A stretch of 64,000 nucleotides of DNA from assembly GCF_013376415.1 (NCBI RefSeq), contig NZ_WYET01000004.1:1084761-1148760 (forward strand), written 5' to 3'. Positions within the stretch are counted from its first letter, which is position 1. Each line of letters begins with the position of its first letter. Below are positions 1-11,934 of the stretch, one piece after another. A model generated the notes under the pieces. The model made no database searches. It saw only the letters and a program-made list of their open reading frames with translations, and was not told the DNA's origin. The translations under genes and the position numbers were made by a program. Source of the stretch: Flagellimonas chongwuensis. Lineage in GTDB: Bacteria; Bacteroidota; Bacteroidia; Flavobacteriales; Flavobacteriaceae.

Positions 1-80
1 CGACCGATTGCTTTCATTGATCGGGTATTTTGTATTTTCAGGGTATTGTTCCCAATATTTGAGCACCAATACCAAGTTTC

Positions 81-1121
81 ATGCGATTTGAGCACACTAT
101 ACTTAAAAAATATTGGAAAGTGGCCATCCACTTTCTGGTTTGGATCATCTTTTTCTTTTTGCCCTTTCTAGTCGTGCTGCAGATGAAAGGCGAGGCGGGT
201 GTTTCAGAATTGACCAAAAAAATTTTATTTTTCAACGCATCGATGACATTTTTTTGGGCACTGGTCTTTTACTTGAACTCCATCATTCTGATCCCACGCT
301 TTCTTTTCAAAAAAAAATACCTCTACTTTAGCTCTTACAACATACTTTTGCTTGTTAGCGCCATTGCGTTCAACCGTTGGATTTACACCTTTGTTGATGA
401 CACACCCCCATATTCATTGATAAGTGCCCTTTTTTTCAACGGGTTCCCCTTCCTCTTTTTCCTGTTGTTGAGCATTGCCTTTAAAACGGTGTCCGATCGC
501 CTCCAAATGGAACGTATAGCAAAGGAAAGGGAACAGGAGACCCTCAAGACGGAGCTCGCTTTTCTACGATCTCAGATCAGCCCTCATTTCCTGCTCAATG
601 TACTCAATAGTATGGCGGCCATGGTGCGCTTAAAAAGCGATATGTTGGAACCGACCATTTTGAGGTTGTCCTCCATATTGCAGTATATTCTCTATGAGAC
701 GGACGGGGAAAAAGTGTTGTTGAAGAGCGAGGTCGATTATTTAAAAAGCTATATACTACTACAACAAACCAGATTTGGAGATCGATTGGAACTTCATACG
801 GAAATGGTCTTGAAGGAGGATTGGCATGTCATTGAACCGATGCTCTTGATCCCCTTTGTAGAAAATGCCTTTAAGCACGGTTCGGGCATGATGGATAACC
901 CTGTGATAGAGATTAAATTACAAACAGCGAACAACTGCCTTAGCTTTATGGTCAGGAACAAATATATCGATAACGATTCGGCAAAGGACAATGTCAGCGG
1001 TATCGGCCTTGTCAATGTAAAAAGGAGATTGGAACTCCTGTACGGGAACAAGCAAATTTTGAAAGTCGATAAATCGAATGGATGGTACACCGTAACACTG
1101 GACCTATACCTGGAACCATGA
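81..1121 (+). CDS. LytS/YehU-type sensor histidine kinase
   Basis: Inner-membrane sensor kinase of the LytS (His_kinase) family, 346 aa. Four or five hydrophobic segments fill residues about 15-135. A short charged coiled stretch (140-160) leads to the phospho-acceptor motif SQISPHFLLN with His169. The N-box is PFVENAFKHG (Asn262) and the G-box GIGLVNVKRRL lies near 308. The stimulus is unknown; no periplasmic sensor domain is visible. The stop codon overlaps the start of the response regulator (ATGA), so the pair is translationally coupled. No CAZyme gene is directly attached, so a role in sugar sensing cannot be claimed. Confidence 0.93.
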   Translation: MRFEHTILKKYWKVAIHFLVWIIFFFLPFLVVLQMKGEAGVSELTKKILFFNASMTFFWALVFYLNSIILIPRFLFKKKYLYFSSYNILLLVSAIAFNRWIYTFVDDTPPYSLISALFFNGFPFLFFLLLSIAFKTVSDRLQMERIAKEREQETLKTELAFLRSQISPHFLLNVLNSMAAMVRLKSDMLEPTILRLSSILQYILYETDGEKVLLKSEVDYLKSYILLQQTRFGDRLELHTEMVLKEDWHVIEPMLLIPFVENAFKHGSGMMDNPVIEIKLQTANNCLSFMVRNKYIDNDSAKDNVSGIGLVNVKRRLELLYGNKQILKVDKSNGWYTVTLDLYLEP

Positions 1122-1822
1122 TAAAATGTTTGGCAATAGACGATGAACCCCTGGCCCTGGCCCTATTGCAAGACAATATTGGCAAGATACCCTTTTTGCA
1201 CTTGGTAGCGTCCTGCTCCAATGCTTTCGATGCTATCGAGGTATTACAAAATGAAAAAATAGACCTTCTATTCATAGATATCCAGATGCCAGGGCTGACC
1301 GGGCTTCAATTGATCTCCAGTTTGCACAACAGACCCTTGGTCATCTTTGTTACCGCTTATCAACAATATGCCGTGGAAAGTTACGATCTGGACATTGTCG
1401 ATTATCTCGTAAAACCGGTAGCCTTGGACCGGTTTATCAGAGCATGCCATCGTGCACAGGAACTCATCCAATTAAAAAAGGTCCAAGAAAACGCACCCTT
1501 GACAACAAAAGATCATTTTTTTGTACAAGCGGACTACAGCCAAGTCAAAATCAAGTTTTCCGATATCATATGGATGAAGGGATATGGGGATTATATCAAG
1601 TTCCATCTCAAAAATGCGGAACACCCCCTAGTGGTACGTACCAGTTTCAAAGAATTGGAATTTGAACTGCCCCCCCATTTGTTCCTTCGTATACACAAAT
1701 CCTATATCGTGGCCATAGATGAAATCACCGCAATCCGAAAAAATAGTGTTTTTTTAGGTGACAGGGAACTAGCCATTGGGGAAACATTCCGTGAAAAAGT
1801 GGAAAAACTCTTCAACTCATAA
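1118..1822 (+). CDS. LytTR-family response regulator
   Basis: Cytoplasmic DNA-binding response regulator, 234 aa from the ATG at 1118. I chose this start because it overlaps the kinase stop (ATGA) and begins directly with the receiver domain (MIKCLAIDDEP); the longer frame from 1082 adds 12 residues without domain content. The receiver domain (1-120) has the acidic pair DDE at 8-10 and phospho-acceptor Asp54 in FIDIQMPG. The C-terminal LytTR domain (about 135-234) contains the typical core around FLRIHKSYIV. It should be phosphorylated by the adjacent LytS-type kinase. Targets are not evident from the sequence. Confidence 0.93.
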   Translation: MIKCLAIDDEPLALALLQDNIGKIPFLHLVASCSNAFDAIEVLQNEKIDLLFIDIQMPGLTGLQLISSLHNRPLVIFVTAYQQYAVESYDLDIVDYLVKPVALDRFIRACHRAQELIQLKKVQENAPLTTKDHFFVQADYSQVKIKFSDIIWMKGYGDYIKFHLKNAEHPLVVRTSFKELEFELPPHLFLRIHKSYIVAIDEITAIRKNSVFLGDRELAIGETFREKVEKLFNS

Positions 1823-2194
1823 AACTTCAAAATTTTCAAGAAAGAGACACGTACAATTAGAGCTGCCAAAAGGTGAAAACCTACGTAAGTGTCCCGAAAT
1901 AAGCTTATAGAAACCATATCGATGGTTCTTGTCCGTTTTGACAACCTTGGGACAAAGGTGATAAAGCAAATGCTCTAAAACCGTCTCCTGATAAGCGTCC
2001 CTTTTTTTACCTCCGTTTACCTTAAAGACATCCAAACTTTCTATCTCAAAATCAATACTTTTCCCATGTGATACGAAGTAATTGCGCTGGGACAGTTTCT
2101 CTGAACAGGATACTATAAAACTGTAGATCACTCCATCTTTGGTGATAACCAAAAGATTACTGTAAGGCCCTTCAACCCCCTGCAAAATGTCCAA
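1817..2194 (-). pseudogene. Decayed TraN-like (DUF4138) conjugative-transposon fragment
   Basis: A 125-codon minus-strand frame whose only start here is TTG at 2194. The frame stays open upstream into the neighbouring terminator (FIYNRERSER and so on), so the 5' end is truncated rather than a true start. The stretch SNLLVITKDGVIYSFIV followed by an NYFV segment, and later the stretch IDFEIESLDVFKVNGGKKR, match my recollection of TraN/DUF4138 proteins of Bacteroidota conjugative transposons. The part that normally separates them seems missing, which suggests an internal deletion. The last roughly 35 residues look unrelated, possibly frameshifted. Its stop interleaves with the response-regulator stop. 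Family recognition is from memory; it could also be a chance or unknown small protein. Confidence 0.45.
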
Positions 2195-2221
2195 TCTTTC
2201 AGACCTCTCCCGGTTATATAT

Positions 2222-2252
2222 AAAAACAAAAAGCGCGGTGAAAACCGCGCTT
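2222..2252 (-). terminator. Intrinsic terminator after the Sus operon
   Basis: Read on the minus strand, a 9-bp perfect stem (AAGCGCGGT / ACCGCGCTT, 2231-2252) with a four-base loop is followed by TTTTTGTTTTT. It sits about 60 bp past the GH97 stop and should end the susC-to-GH97 transcript. Confidence 0.85.
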
Positions 2253-2309
2253 CTATTGATGCACTACTATCAAATAAAAACAAAACTGGTCTTTATTACC
2301 TTCAGAATC

Positions 2310-4487
<2,178 letters not shown>

Positions 4488-5867
4488 CTATTTTTTTAAA
4501 ATCAGATAAGAATAAGGTGATAGACTCACACTCGTTTCTAGATTCATCGACGAACCATTCAAAGCATTTTCCCATTCACCTTTAAGTTTTGGGGGCATCA
4601 AATAGGATACTTCCTCGTTCCTTACATTCGATAGTACTAAAACAGATTCATTGGCAGCTTCCATGGTAAAGGCCACGACATTGTCGCTACTGTACCCTGA
4701 ATAGGTACCATGTTGTATGGCAGGACTATTTTTTCTGAACTCGATAATCTGTTTATATTCCTCTAAAAGTTCATTGTTGGCCTGTGTCCAATCAATAGGG
4801 GTTTTGGTGAAAAATTGTAAACGTTGGTCATAACCAATCTCCTGTCCGTTATAAATCATAGGGACGGATTTCATGCAAGCTGCAACAACAAAAGAGGCCA
4901 TAGAGCCCTCAACACCTCCAAAAAGGTCAATTGGCGTTCCGTCGCTCAAATTTACATCGTGGTTGCTAGTATAACGTACAACACGTTTATCCTGATCGTA
5001 CACATTTTGATATTCGGCCGCATGTGTAGATTGAAGTTCAGTAGCTGGCTCTCCGTTGTTAACAGCCTTCAATGTTTCGAAAAAATGGAATCCAAAAATA
5101 AAGTCAAAACCAGAATTGAAATGTCTTTGCTCTCCCCCTTCTGCCAACATCAGCATTTCTTGGTCTTTGATCTGATCTATTGTTGAAACCGCTTTGGTCC
5201 AAAAACCTTCGGGCACAAAGTCTGCGGCATCGCACCGGAAACCATCTATGTTTGCATTGTAAACCCAATAGGCCATGGCATCGATCATGGCATCCTGAAG
5301 GTCTTGATTGCTGTAATCAAGCTGGGCCACATCCAACCAGCCCGTGTCCGGCGGTGATATAATGTTTCCCTCTTCATCGGTTTCGTAATATTCTGGATGC
5401 TCGCTTATCCAAGCATTGTCCCATGCCGTATGATTGGCCACCCAGTCAAGAATGACCGCCATGTCAAGGCTGTGGGCTCCATCAACCAAAGCTTTTAAGT
5501 CTTCCAAACCCCCATATTCCGGGCTTACCGATTTGTAGTCCCTAACGGCATATGGGGACCCCAAGCCTCCTGCTGAATTCTCGATTCCGTTGGGATAAAT
5601 GGGCATCAAGTAAATGACATTGGCCCCCAATGCCTTAATATCGGCCAAGCGTTGGGTTACGGCCGCTAGGGTTCCTTCCTCACTGAATGCCCTTAAATTA
5701 ACCTGATAAATTACGATATCCTGTGGTGCCGGCACATTGCGAAATAGGGTACCATATTGGGTATAGTCAGAATTAATCGGCGGTTGAACGCCATCATCGG
5801 ATTGATCGCAAGCACCCATGCCCACAGAAACGAACAAGGTTAGAACTAGATAAATTAAATGTCTCAT
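4488..5867 (-). CDS. GH13 alpha-amylase lipoprotein (SusG/SusA role)
   Basis: Alpha-amylase family GH13, 459 aa, predicted lipoprotein (SVGMGAC, Cys20), so probably anchored on the outer membrane to cut starch or periplasmic maltodextrins. The conserved regions are visible: DWVANH (Asp141, His146), GFRCDAADF (nucleophile Asp213), LAEGG (acid/base Glu243) and SNHD (Asp304). At 459 aa it is compact, with no added CBM like those in Bacteroides SusG. It lies between susE-like and GH97 genes in the Sus operon. Exact specificity (alpha-amylase versus neopullulanase/cyclomaltodextrinase) cannot be settled from motifs alone. Confidence 0.93.
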   Translation of the reverse strand: MRHLIYLVLTLFVSVGMGACDQSDDGVQPPINSDYTQYGTLFRNVPAPQDIVIYQVNLRAFSEEGTLAAVTQRLADIKALGANVIYLMPIYPNGIENSAGGLGSPYAVRDYKSVSPEYGGLEDLKALVDGAHSLDMAVILDWVANHTAWDNAWISEHPEYYETDEEGNIISPPDTGWLDVAQLDYSNQDLQDAMIDAMAYWVYNANIDGFRCDAADFVPEGFWTKAVSTIDQIKDQEMLMLAEGGEQRHFNSGFDFIFGFHFFETLKAVNNGEPATELQSTHAAEYQNVYDQDKRVVRYTSNHDVNLSDGTPIDLFGGVEGSMASFVVAACMKSVPMIYNGQEIGYDQRLQFFTKTPIDWTQANNELLEEYKQIIEFRKNSPAIQHGTYSGYSSDNVVAFTMEAANESVLVLSNVRNEEVSYLMPPKLKGEWENALNGSSMNLETSVSLSPYSYLILKK

Positions 5868-5883
5868 TTTATATGTTTTTTTG

Positions 5884-5913
5884 AAAGGGATGTGAATGTT
5901 TCCACACCCCTTT
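5884..5913 (-). other. Intercistronic hairpin between susE-like and GH13 genes
   Basis: An imperfect stem (AAAGGGaTGTG against CACAcCCCTTT) lies in the 134-bp spacer between the SusE-like stop and the GH13 start. On the transcribed strand it lacks a following U run, so it is more likely an mRNA processing or stability element, or an attenuator, than a full terminator. It may lower enzyme expression relative to SusC/D/E. Confidence 0.35.
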
Positions 5914-6001
5914 TGCTACTGTTTTTTTTAGATTCTATTTGAAAATCAAAATAATTGTCAGAGGAACGGCCATTGAAAGACACATTCCCATTATTTTAAA
6001 G

Positions 6002-7093
6002 TTATTGTGCTTCCAGCGTGTAATAGGCCACACTTGCATCTTCGTTGTCTATCATAAAGGTAACGCGATAGGTTCCCGCAGCTTCGACATTATGGGCTCC
6101 AGGATCGTCCAGATAGGCAACAAAATCGGTGTTGTTCTGCGAACCATAATTCACTGTCCACTCATCGTTCAATCGAAACTTAAGTGCACCTGCTACCAAA
6201 TCGCCCGTAAATTCCCATAGGCCTTCTTGGTAATTATAGGTCATATCAGTATCGCTATCCCATCCTCCAGGGGTAGCTGTTCCAATTATTCCGAAGGAAT
6301 AGGGTTCGGCCATCCAAGTCAGGTTATTCAAATTGATCCTAATTTTATAGGAACCGATGGAAGGAACAAATGCATTGTCTCCATCTTGGACCAAGTTCCC
6401 ATTACCATCACCTCCATAATTTTCGTCCCAGTTAGGGCCTGTGGTAAACTTAAAGTCCAATGCCGCGGGGTCATCAAAAGTTATGACACCCTCAAAAACT
6501 CCGGATTGGCTGGTCTCGGGCAAGGTAGCAGCTGTTGTCGGGTCCCAACCTTGATAGGTCCCGGGAACATAAACTACCGCACTGCTCACCGTTTCGCTGT
6601 ACGGCGTTACTTTAAACGCCCCTGCTTTGGAAAAAATAGCTCTATCCATATAGGCCTGCACCCGGTAAACCAAGGTTCCTTTGGTGTCCGCTTGAATACC
6701 AAAACTTTTGGCCATAGTATTCAAAGTCTTTACATTCAATTGTTTTCCAAGCACATCGCTTCCTGCAATGATATTGGTAGCATTCTGCCATGCTGTTTCC
6801 CCCAAGGTGTCAGAGGGCACATCAAATTGCAAAGTGTATTCCACCGGAGCTTCCGCAATAGGGTAAACCACCTTGTTCCAAGAAACATTTATGGCCGGTT
6901 CGTCCTGCATTTCCTGTGTCAAAACGATATCCCTTGGGGATACTTGTGGTGTTCCTTCAAAATTTACTTTCTTCAATGTGGTGAGTTCATCGTTTACATA
7001 CATCGAAGCGTCATCTTCATTTTCACAACTGGTTAAGCCTAGACCAATCAATGCCAAGAATGCGAACCATATATTGTTATAGATAATTTTCAT
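6002..7093 (-). CDS. SusE-type outer-membrane starch-binding lipoprotein
   Basis: Surface glycan-binding protein of the SusE/SusF group, 363 aa. Lipoprotein signal with lipobox LGLTSC near residue 23. The N-terminal SusE domain (about 30-160) has a fibronectin-like pattern with SWN..Y..EYTLQFD. It is followed by two CBM-like modules typical of SusE/F, one starting VYVPGTYQGWDP and one with ATPGGWDSDTDMTYN. It would capture starch chains for the SusC/SusD transporter. The susD stop lies 11 bp upstream, so the pair is co-transcribed. Assignment rests on position and module patterns; its ligand is inferred from the neighbouring amylase and GH97. Confidence 0.85.
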   Translation of the reverse strand: MKIIYNNIWFAFLALIGLGLTSCENEDDASMYVNDELTTLKKVNFEGTPQVSPRDIVLTQEMQDEPAINVSWNKVVYPIAEAPVEYTLQFDVPSDTLGETAWQNATNIIAGSDVLGKQLNVKTLNTMAKSFGIQADTKGTLVYRVQAYMDRAIFSKAGAFKVTPYSETVSSAVVYVPGTYQGWDPTTAATLPETSQSGVFEGVITFDDPAALDFKFTTGPNWDENYGGDGNGNLVQDGDNAFVPSIGSYKIRINLNNLTWMAEPYSFGIIGTATPGGWDSDTDMTYNYQEGLWEFTGDLVAGALKFRLNDEWTVNYGSQNNTDFVAYLDDPGAHNVEAAGTYRVTFMIDNEDASVAYYTLEAQ

Positions 7094-7104
7094 AATGCTA
7101 AATT

Positions 7105-8601
7105 TTAATATCCTGGATTTTGTTGCAGATTAGGGTTGGCATCCATAGCTGATGTCGGTATCGGAAACAGTTTTCGATACTCATCCGATTGTCCCCTGAA
7201 ATCATTAGGCTCCAAGAATGTTCCAAAGCGTATCATATCCTGTCTTCGATGACCTTCCCAGTTCAGCTCAAAACCTCTTTCTCGATAGATATCCTCCAAA
7301 GTAGGATTGTTTGATAACGCATCCAATCCGGCACGTTGTTTTATAGCATCCACCAAAGGTTTGGCCGCAGGGGCATCATTGAGCCTAACAAGGCATTCGG
7401 CCTTCATCAACATAAAATCCGCATATCTGAAAATCGGAAAGTCGTTGGATGCTCCCCCTCCATCCAAAGGTGTAGCCGGATAAAACTTGATGTTCCTTAC
7501 CCCTGCAAAAGGATCGGCCCCTGGATTGTCCAACGAACCCACTTCGGGCACATACGTTACGCCTCCAGGTTGTTCGCCCACCAAGAACTGTGCTTTTCTG
7601 ATATCGGCATTGTCATAACCATTGTAAAAATCTTCGGGAACAATGGCCCCGTTCCATCCGCTTACGCCGAATAGTTCCATGGCATGTGGGCCACTAAGGC
7701 TTCTTATGGTATAGATATTTCTGGATACTATATTAGCGGTCGCAAACATGGCCAGAATAGTTTCATCTTCTGGAAGTTGGTCTCCAAACAGCTCATAATA
7801 TTGATAACCATTGGGACTGGATTCGTTTGCTGCTCCGGGATGCAGTGAAAATCCTCCCGCTTCCATTGATTCAATGGCATCCAAACATTTTTGCCATTGT
7901 GGGGTTCCCGTGTAGACTCCTGCATTCAAATATATTTTTGCCAATAGCGCGTATCCCGCCCATGTATTGAACCTTCCGTAATATTCCCCTCCCTTGGTAT
8001 CGGATAGATTGGGCACATTGGCCTCTAGTTCCGCGACTACAAAGTCATAGACTTCTTGTCTACTTGCCTGTGGAAGTTCCTCAACTGTAATATTGTTTTC
8101 GGTGTAGAAGGGTACATTTCCATAATCGTCCATTAACAGGTAATAGAAAAAGGCACGCAACACCTTGGCTTCTGAAATCTTGGTCTGGGCCGCTTCGGCA
8201 TTTTCCAATTGTTCAACGGCAAGGTTGGCACTAAAAATGGCCCGATAGAGCCAATTCCATGTGTTGTTGACAATCAGGTCGGATGGCAGCCATTCGTGTT
8301 TATACAATCTGGCAAAATCCAATTGCCAATCGCCTGTATTCCTATGAGGTATCACCTGCTCATCCGCCGTCATACAGTTTAAATCGTACCAACCATTGTC
8401 GGCACCTGCATAACCAAGGCCTCCCCAATTACCGACTACATTGGCATAAACAGCGGCCAAGGCTACATCCGCCCCTTCAGGAGTGGAATAGAATTCATCG
8501 GCTTGATATTTATCGTAAACATTTTCCTCTACATCATCCGTACAAGAAAAAAGGAAAAGTGTAATAATTAATCCTAAAAGTGTAGTATATCTTGGTTTCA
8601 T
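7105..8601 (-). CDS. susD: SusD/RagB-family lipoprotein (starch locus)
   Basis: SusD-type lid protein of the SusCD import complex, 498 aa. Lipobox FLFSC (Cys about 20) anchors it at the outer membrane. The N-terminal TPR-like region contains AKVLRAFFYYLLMDDYGNVPF. The C-terminal RagB/SusD part contains YADFMLMKAECLVRLND and the RERGFELNWEGHRRQDMIRFG hallmark, and ends NPNLQQNPGY. It sits 6 bp after susC. Starch specificity is inferred from GH13/GH97/SusR context. Confidence 0.95.
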   Translation of the reverse strand: MKPRYTTLLGLIITLFLFSCTDDVEENVYDKYQADEFYSTPEGADVALAAVYANVVGNWGGLGYAGADNGWYDLNCMTADEQVIPHRNTGDWQLDFARLYKHEWLPSDLIVNNTWNWLYRAIFSANLAVEQLENAEAAQTKISEAKVLRAFFYYLLMDDYGNVPFYTENNITVEELPQASRQEVYDFVVAELEANVPNLSDTKGGEYYGRFNTWAGYALLAKIYLNAGVYTGTPQWQKCLDAIESMEAGGFSLHPGAANESSPNGYQYYELFGDQLPEDETILAMFATANIVSRNIYTIRSLSGPHAMELFGVSGWNGAIVPEDFYNGYDNADIRKAQFLVGEQPGGVTYVPEVGSLDNPGADPFAGVRNIKFYPATPLDGGGASNDFPIFRYADFMLMKAECLVRLNDAPAAKPLVDAIKQRAGLDALSNNPTLEDIYRERGFELNWEGHRRQDMIRFGTFLEPNDFRGQSDEYRKLFPIPTSAMDANPNLQQNPGY

Positions 8602-8607
8602 TTTTTC

Positions 8608-11600
8608 TTATTTAAATTTTACTTGTAGTCCCAAAGCTGCGCTCGAAGTTCTTGGATAGATTCCGAAATCTCCCCCGAACCCATTGGCTCCATTAAAATT
8701 AAGTTCGGGGTCCACACCCGAGTAATCCGTAAACAACAACAAATTGTTTGCTGTAAGCGATATTCTCAACGATTTGATATAATCAAGCTTATCGGTATTT
8801 ATAGTATAGCTGGCGGTCACATTCTCCAATCGTACAAAATCACCGTCCTCCAACCATAGGTCCGAACCATATTGTGAGGTGTACAGGCCTAAATCAACAG
8901 CGCTTTCCAAGACATTGGAGTTACCCAAACTTTCCATTCGACTTAGGTTCTGCTTGAGACCATTGTATATCTTATTGCCTCCTGATCCTCTCCACAACAT
9001 GGAAAAATCGAAGTTTTTATACCTGAAGGTTGGATTGATGGCAAAATTATACGTAGGTAGGGCAGAGCCTTCCAATACCCTATCAGGGCTTCGTGTCCCT
9101 TGATCAATAACGCCATCGCCATTGATATCCTGAACGGTTTCGGCCCCTACTTCATTAATTCCTGAATGCTGGAGGATGGAATACGTACCTATGGCCTCTC
9201 CCTCGATCAGGAACGAATTGGTCCCCCATGGAATATAATTGGTATTCAATTCCACTCCCTCGATGGCGCCACTTAGATTGAGCACCTTATTGTCCAGCAA
9301 GGAAAGGTTACCGCCAAGGGTCAGCTGCATGTCATCGTTCCTGATAAAATCATAGCTAAGGGCAACTTCCAAACCGCGGTTTCGTATACTTCCCACATTG
9401 GCGGCTATGGTATTGTAAGGGAACGGTGGTTGTGGAACGGTATAATTGAACAACAGGTCGTCTGTAGTTGCGGTAAAGGCATCGATAGACCCCGTTAAGC
9501 GGTAATCGATCAAACTGAAATCTAACCCAACATTGGCCTGTTTTTTGCGTTCCCATTTCAGGTCACCATTGGAATTTTGGGAAATTTGGAAGTTGCTTAT
9601 CTCCGCACCCCCAAAATAGGTTACACCGCTCGGACTAACCAATGATAGGGACTGTTGCGGGAACAGGCCTTGCTGGTTCCCTGTGATTCCATATCCCCCA
9701 CGCAGCTTTAATTGATCAAAAAAACCGTCCTTCATAAAGCCTTCTTCATCAATCCTCCAGGCCAATGAGACTGCCGGGAAATTCCCCCATTTGTTCTCAT
9801 CACCAAAAACCGAGGAACCATCCCTACGATAGCTCATGGTAATCAGATATTTATCCAATAAGGTATAATTTATCCTTCCCAAAAAAGAGATCAGACTACG
9901 GTCATTTTTATAGGATGAGATGTCACCTGACCGCACATCGGACAGGTCACCGCCCTGTAATGCATTGTATGTGGTCTCATCATTGAAAAAACCGCGAGCT
10001 TGAGCAAAATTACCTTGATACATCTGCTGCTGCCACTCGTACAAGGCCAACGCATCTATTTTATGATTACCAAAGGTGTTTTTATAGGATAAACTAACGT
10101 TGGTCAGTTTTTCGTCCTCATTGCTATTATTGATATTGGCAAAGCCATTTTGATTTACTGCATTGGCATCTGTTGAGGCTACCGGAAGATAGAACCCTAC
10201 CGTGTTATTGGTTTTTCTCCAACTCCCGAACCATCCCAAAGTGATTCCTTTGTACACATCCAAGTCGGCATCCAAGCTCACGAACAAATTGTTGTTCTCC
10301 CGTTCATCCACCGTTGTTTGTGCCACCGCATATGGGTTTAGATATTCAAAAACGTTCGGATCCGTATAGTATGAGCCATCCGTATCAAAAACTGGATCCG
10401 TGGGTCTCTTAAAATAAGAGTTGGTCACCAAGTTGGATGTAAACCCAACGCTTCCGATACTTTGAATACTGTTCGATGTCTCTATGACGCCCGTGTTAAT
10501 ATTCATCGTAAGGTTCAAATGATCGTTCAATGCCTTTTGATTGGCAGAAAGTCTGGCGATGTATTTATCATTTTGTGAATTGATGACAACACCTTCTTGT
10601 AAAATAGCACTTACCGATGCCCTATAATTGAAAGTATCGGTACCGGCTCCAAATGAAATGGTGTGGTTTTGTGTAAATCCAGATTTGGTCAAGACATCGT
10701 ACCAGTCCGTACTAGAACCGTGATTGGCCGAAGCTGGAACACCATATAATTGCGCCTGTTCCCACCATTGTTGGGCATCCAGCACATCCAGTTTATTGGA
10801 CAGTACGTCAATCGCAACAGTCGATGTGTACTCGAAAGTAGACTGCCCATTCTTGTTGTTCTTGGTGGTCACTATAATGACACCCGGAGCACCTCGGGAA
10901 CCATATACTGCCGTGGCAGATGCATCCTTTAAAATGTCAATGGATTTGATTTCGTTGGGCGGGATCTGATCTAAAAGGCCCATATTTCCCTGAACTCCAT
11001 CTACCACAACCAAGGGGTCGTTACCACCGATCAAAGAACCGATTCCACGAATTCTGATACTCGGTGTGGATCCCGGCTCACTCCCTTGTTGGTTAATAAT
11101 AACACCCGGAGCCTTGCCCGAGATCTGTTGCAGCGGATTGGTAATGGCCCCGCTATTAAAATCTTCATTGGATATGGTAGCCACAGCTCCGGAAACATCC
11201 CTCTTGGAGGATGTACCATAACCTATGACCACGACTTCATCCAGATTGGAAACAGATTCTTGCATGATCACATTGATTGTCCGTTGGTTTCCCACTGGAA
11301 TGGATTGCGTGGTAAAACCAATGCTGGAATAAACCAAAACAGCTTCAGGTGAAGATACCGTAATCGAATAATTACCGTCCATATCCGTTGTAACGCCATT
11401 TTGGGTTCCTTCTTCCAAGACATTGATGAAAGCCATTGGAATGCCTTGACCATCTACAACATTTCCACTGATTTGAATTTGTGAATTTTGCCAGGCCCTA
11501 AGATCCTTACTTGATGCATGACCTGAAAAACATAACATTAGGGTAAAGAACACCACTAAATACCAGGTTGGTTCCATAACATAGGATCCAACCCATTTTC

Positions 11601-11619
11601 CTAATAATTTTTTGTCCAT
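8608..11619 (-). CDS. susC: SusC/RagA TonB-dependent receptor (starch locus)
   Basis: Outer-membrane TonB-dependent importer, 1003 aa. A long signal region (about 1-36) precedes a carboxypeptidase-D-like domain (about 48-125: ISGNVVDGQGIPMAFINVLEE). Next comes the TonB-box/plug start (LDEVVVIGYGTSSKRDVSGA), the plug with IRGIGSLIGGNDPLVVVDG, and a beta-barrel ending in LQVKFK. It is first in the susC-susD-susE-GH13-GH97 operon and moves maltooligosaccharides across the outer membrane with SusD. No anti-sigma-type N-terminal STN domain is present, which fits control by the neighbouring SusR-type protein rather than an ECF sigma pair. Confidence 0.95.
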   Translation of the reverse strand: MDKKLLGKWVGSYVMEPTWYLVVFFTLMLCFSGHASSKDLRAWQNSQIQISGNVVDGQGIPMAFINVLEEGTQNGVTTDMDGNYSITVSSPEAVLVYSSIGFTTQSIPVGNQRTINVIMQESVSNLDEVVVIGYGTSSKRDVSGAVATISNEDFNSGAITNPLQQISGKAPGVIINQQGSEPGSTPSIRIRGIGSLIGGNDPLVVVDGVQGNMGLLDQIPPNEIKSIDILKDASATAVYGSRGAPGVIIVTTKNNKNGQSTFEYTSTVAIDVLSNKLDVLDAQQWWEQAQLYGVPASANHGSSTDWYDVLTKSGFTQNHTISFGAGTDTFNYRASVSAILQEGVVINSQNDKYIARLSANQKALNDHLNLTMNINTGVIETSNSIQSIGSVGFTSNLVTNSYFKRPTDPVFDTDGSYYTDPNVFEYLNPYAVAQTTVDERENNNLFVSLDADLDVYKGITLGWFGSWRKTNNTVGFYLPVASTDANAVNQNGFANINNSNEDEKLTNVSLSYKNTFGNHKIDALALYEWQQQMYQGNFAQARGFFNDETTYNALQGGDLSDVRSGDISSYKNDRSLISFLGRINYTLLDKYLITMSYRRDGSSVFGDENKWGNFPAVSLAWRIDEEGFMKDGFFDQLKLRGGYGITGNQQGLFPQQSLSLVSPSGVTYFGGAEISNFQISQNSNGDLKWERKKQANVGLDFSLIDYRLTGSIDAFTATTDDLLFNYTVPQPPFPYNTIAANVGSIRNRGLEVALSYDFIRNDDMQLTLGGNLSLLDNKVLNLSGAIEGVELNTNYIPWGTNSFLIEGEAIGTYSILQHSGINEVGAETVQDINGDGVIDQGTRSPDRVLEGSALPTYNFAINPTFRYKNFDFSMLWRGSGGNKIYNGLKQNLSRMESLGNSNVLESAVDLGLYTSQYGSDLWLEDGDFVRLENVTASYTINTDKLDYIKSLRISLTANNLLLFTDYSGVDPELNFNGANGFGGDFGIYPRTSSAALGLQVKFK

Positions 11620-11934
11620 TTAGTTTGCTTTAGTTTAAACTGACCTCTCATCGTAAAGCCAGATGAGATTCCATATTATATGCAACTGTCAAAGCTATCG
11701 ATGGACTTGAATCATTAAAAAAAATCAATCAAAAATCAATATAAATACATCTGCATTATAATTTTAAATTATTAATTATCAATCATTTAAAACAAACATG
11801 AAAACAAATAAATCAAGGTTTTATTTTAAAAAATACATACTGTACTATTGAGGAATATTGTATTTTAAACCTTTCTTTTTAGGAAAGTAATAATCAATTG
11901 TAACCAATTTTAGTGATTAGAAAATCATAACGAA
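11620..11934. promoter_or_regulatory. Divergent susC / susR control region
   Basis: This 315-bp AT-rich spacer separates divergent susC (minus) and the SusR-type gene (plus). On the minus strand TAGCTTTG (11690-11697) fits the Bacteroidota -7 element TAnnTTTG about 70 bp before susC; I see no well-spaced -33 TTTG. The stretch 11715-11830 is almost only A/T and could hold the SusR binding site. No clear inverted repeat was found. Confidence 0.4.

Noticed and set aside
6227..7036. 269-codon plus-strand open frame opposite the SusE-like gene
   Set aside because: The minus-strand gene has a lipobox, SusE domains and operon context. The opposite frame is His/Ser/Ile-rich with no recognisable motif or start signal.
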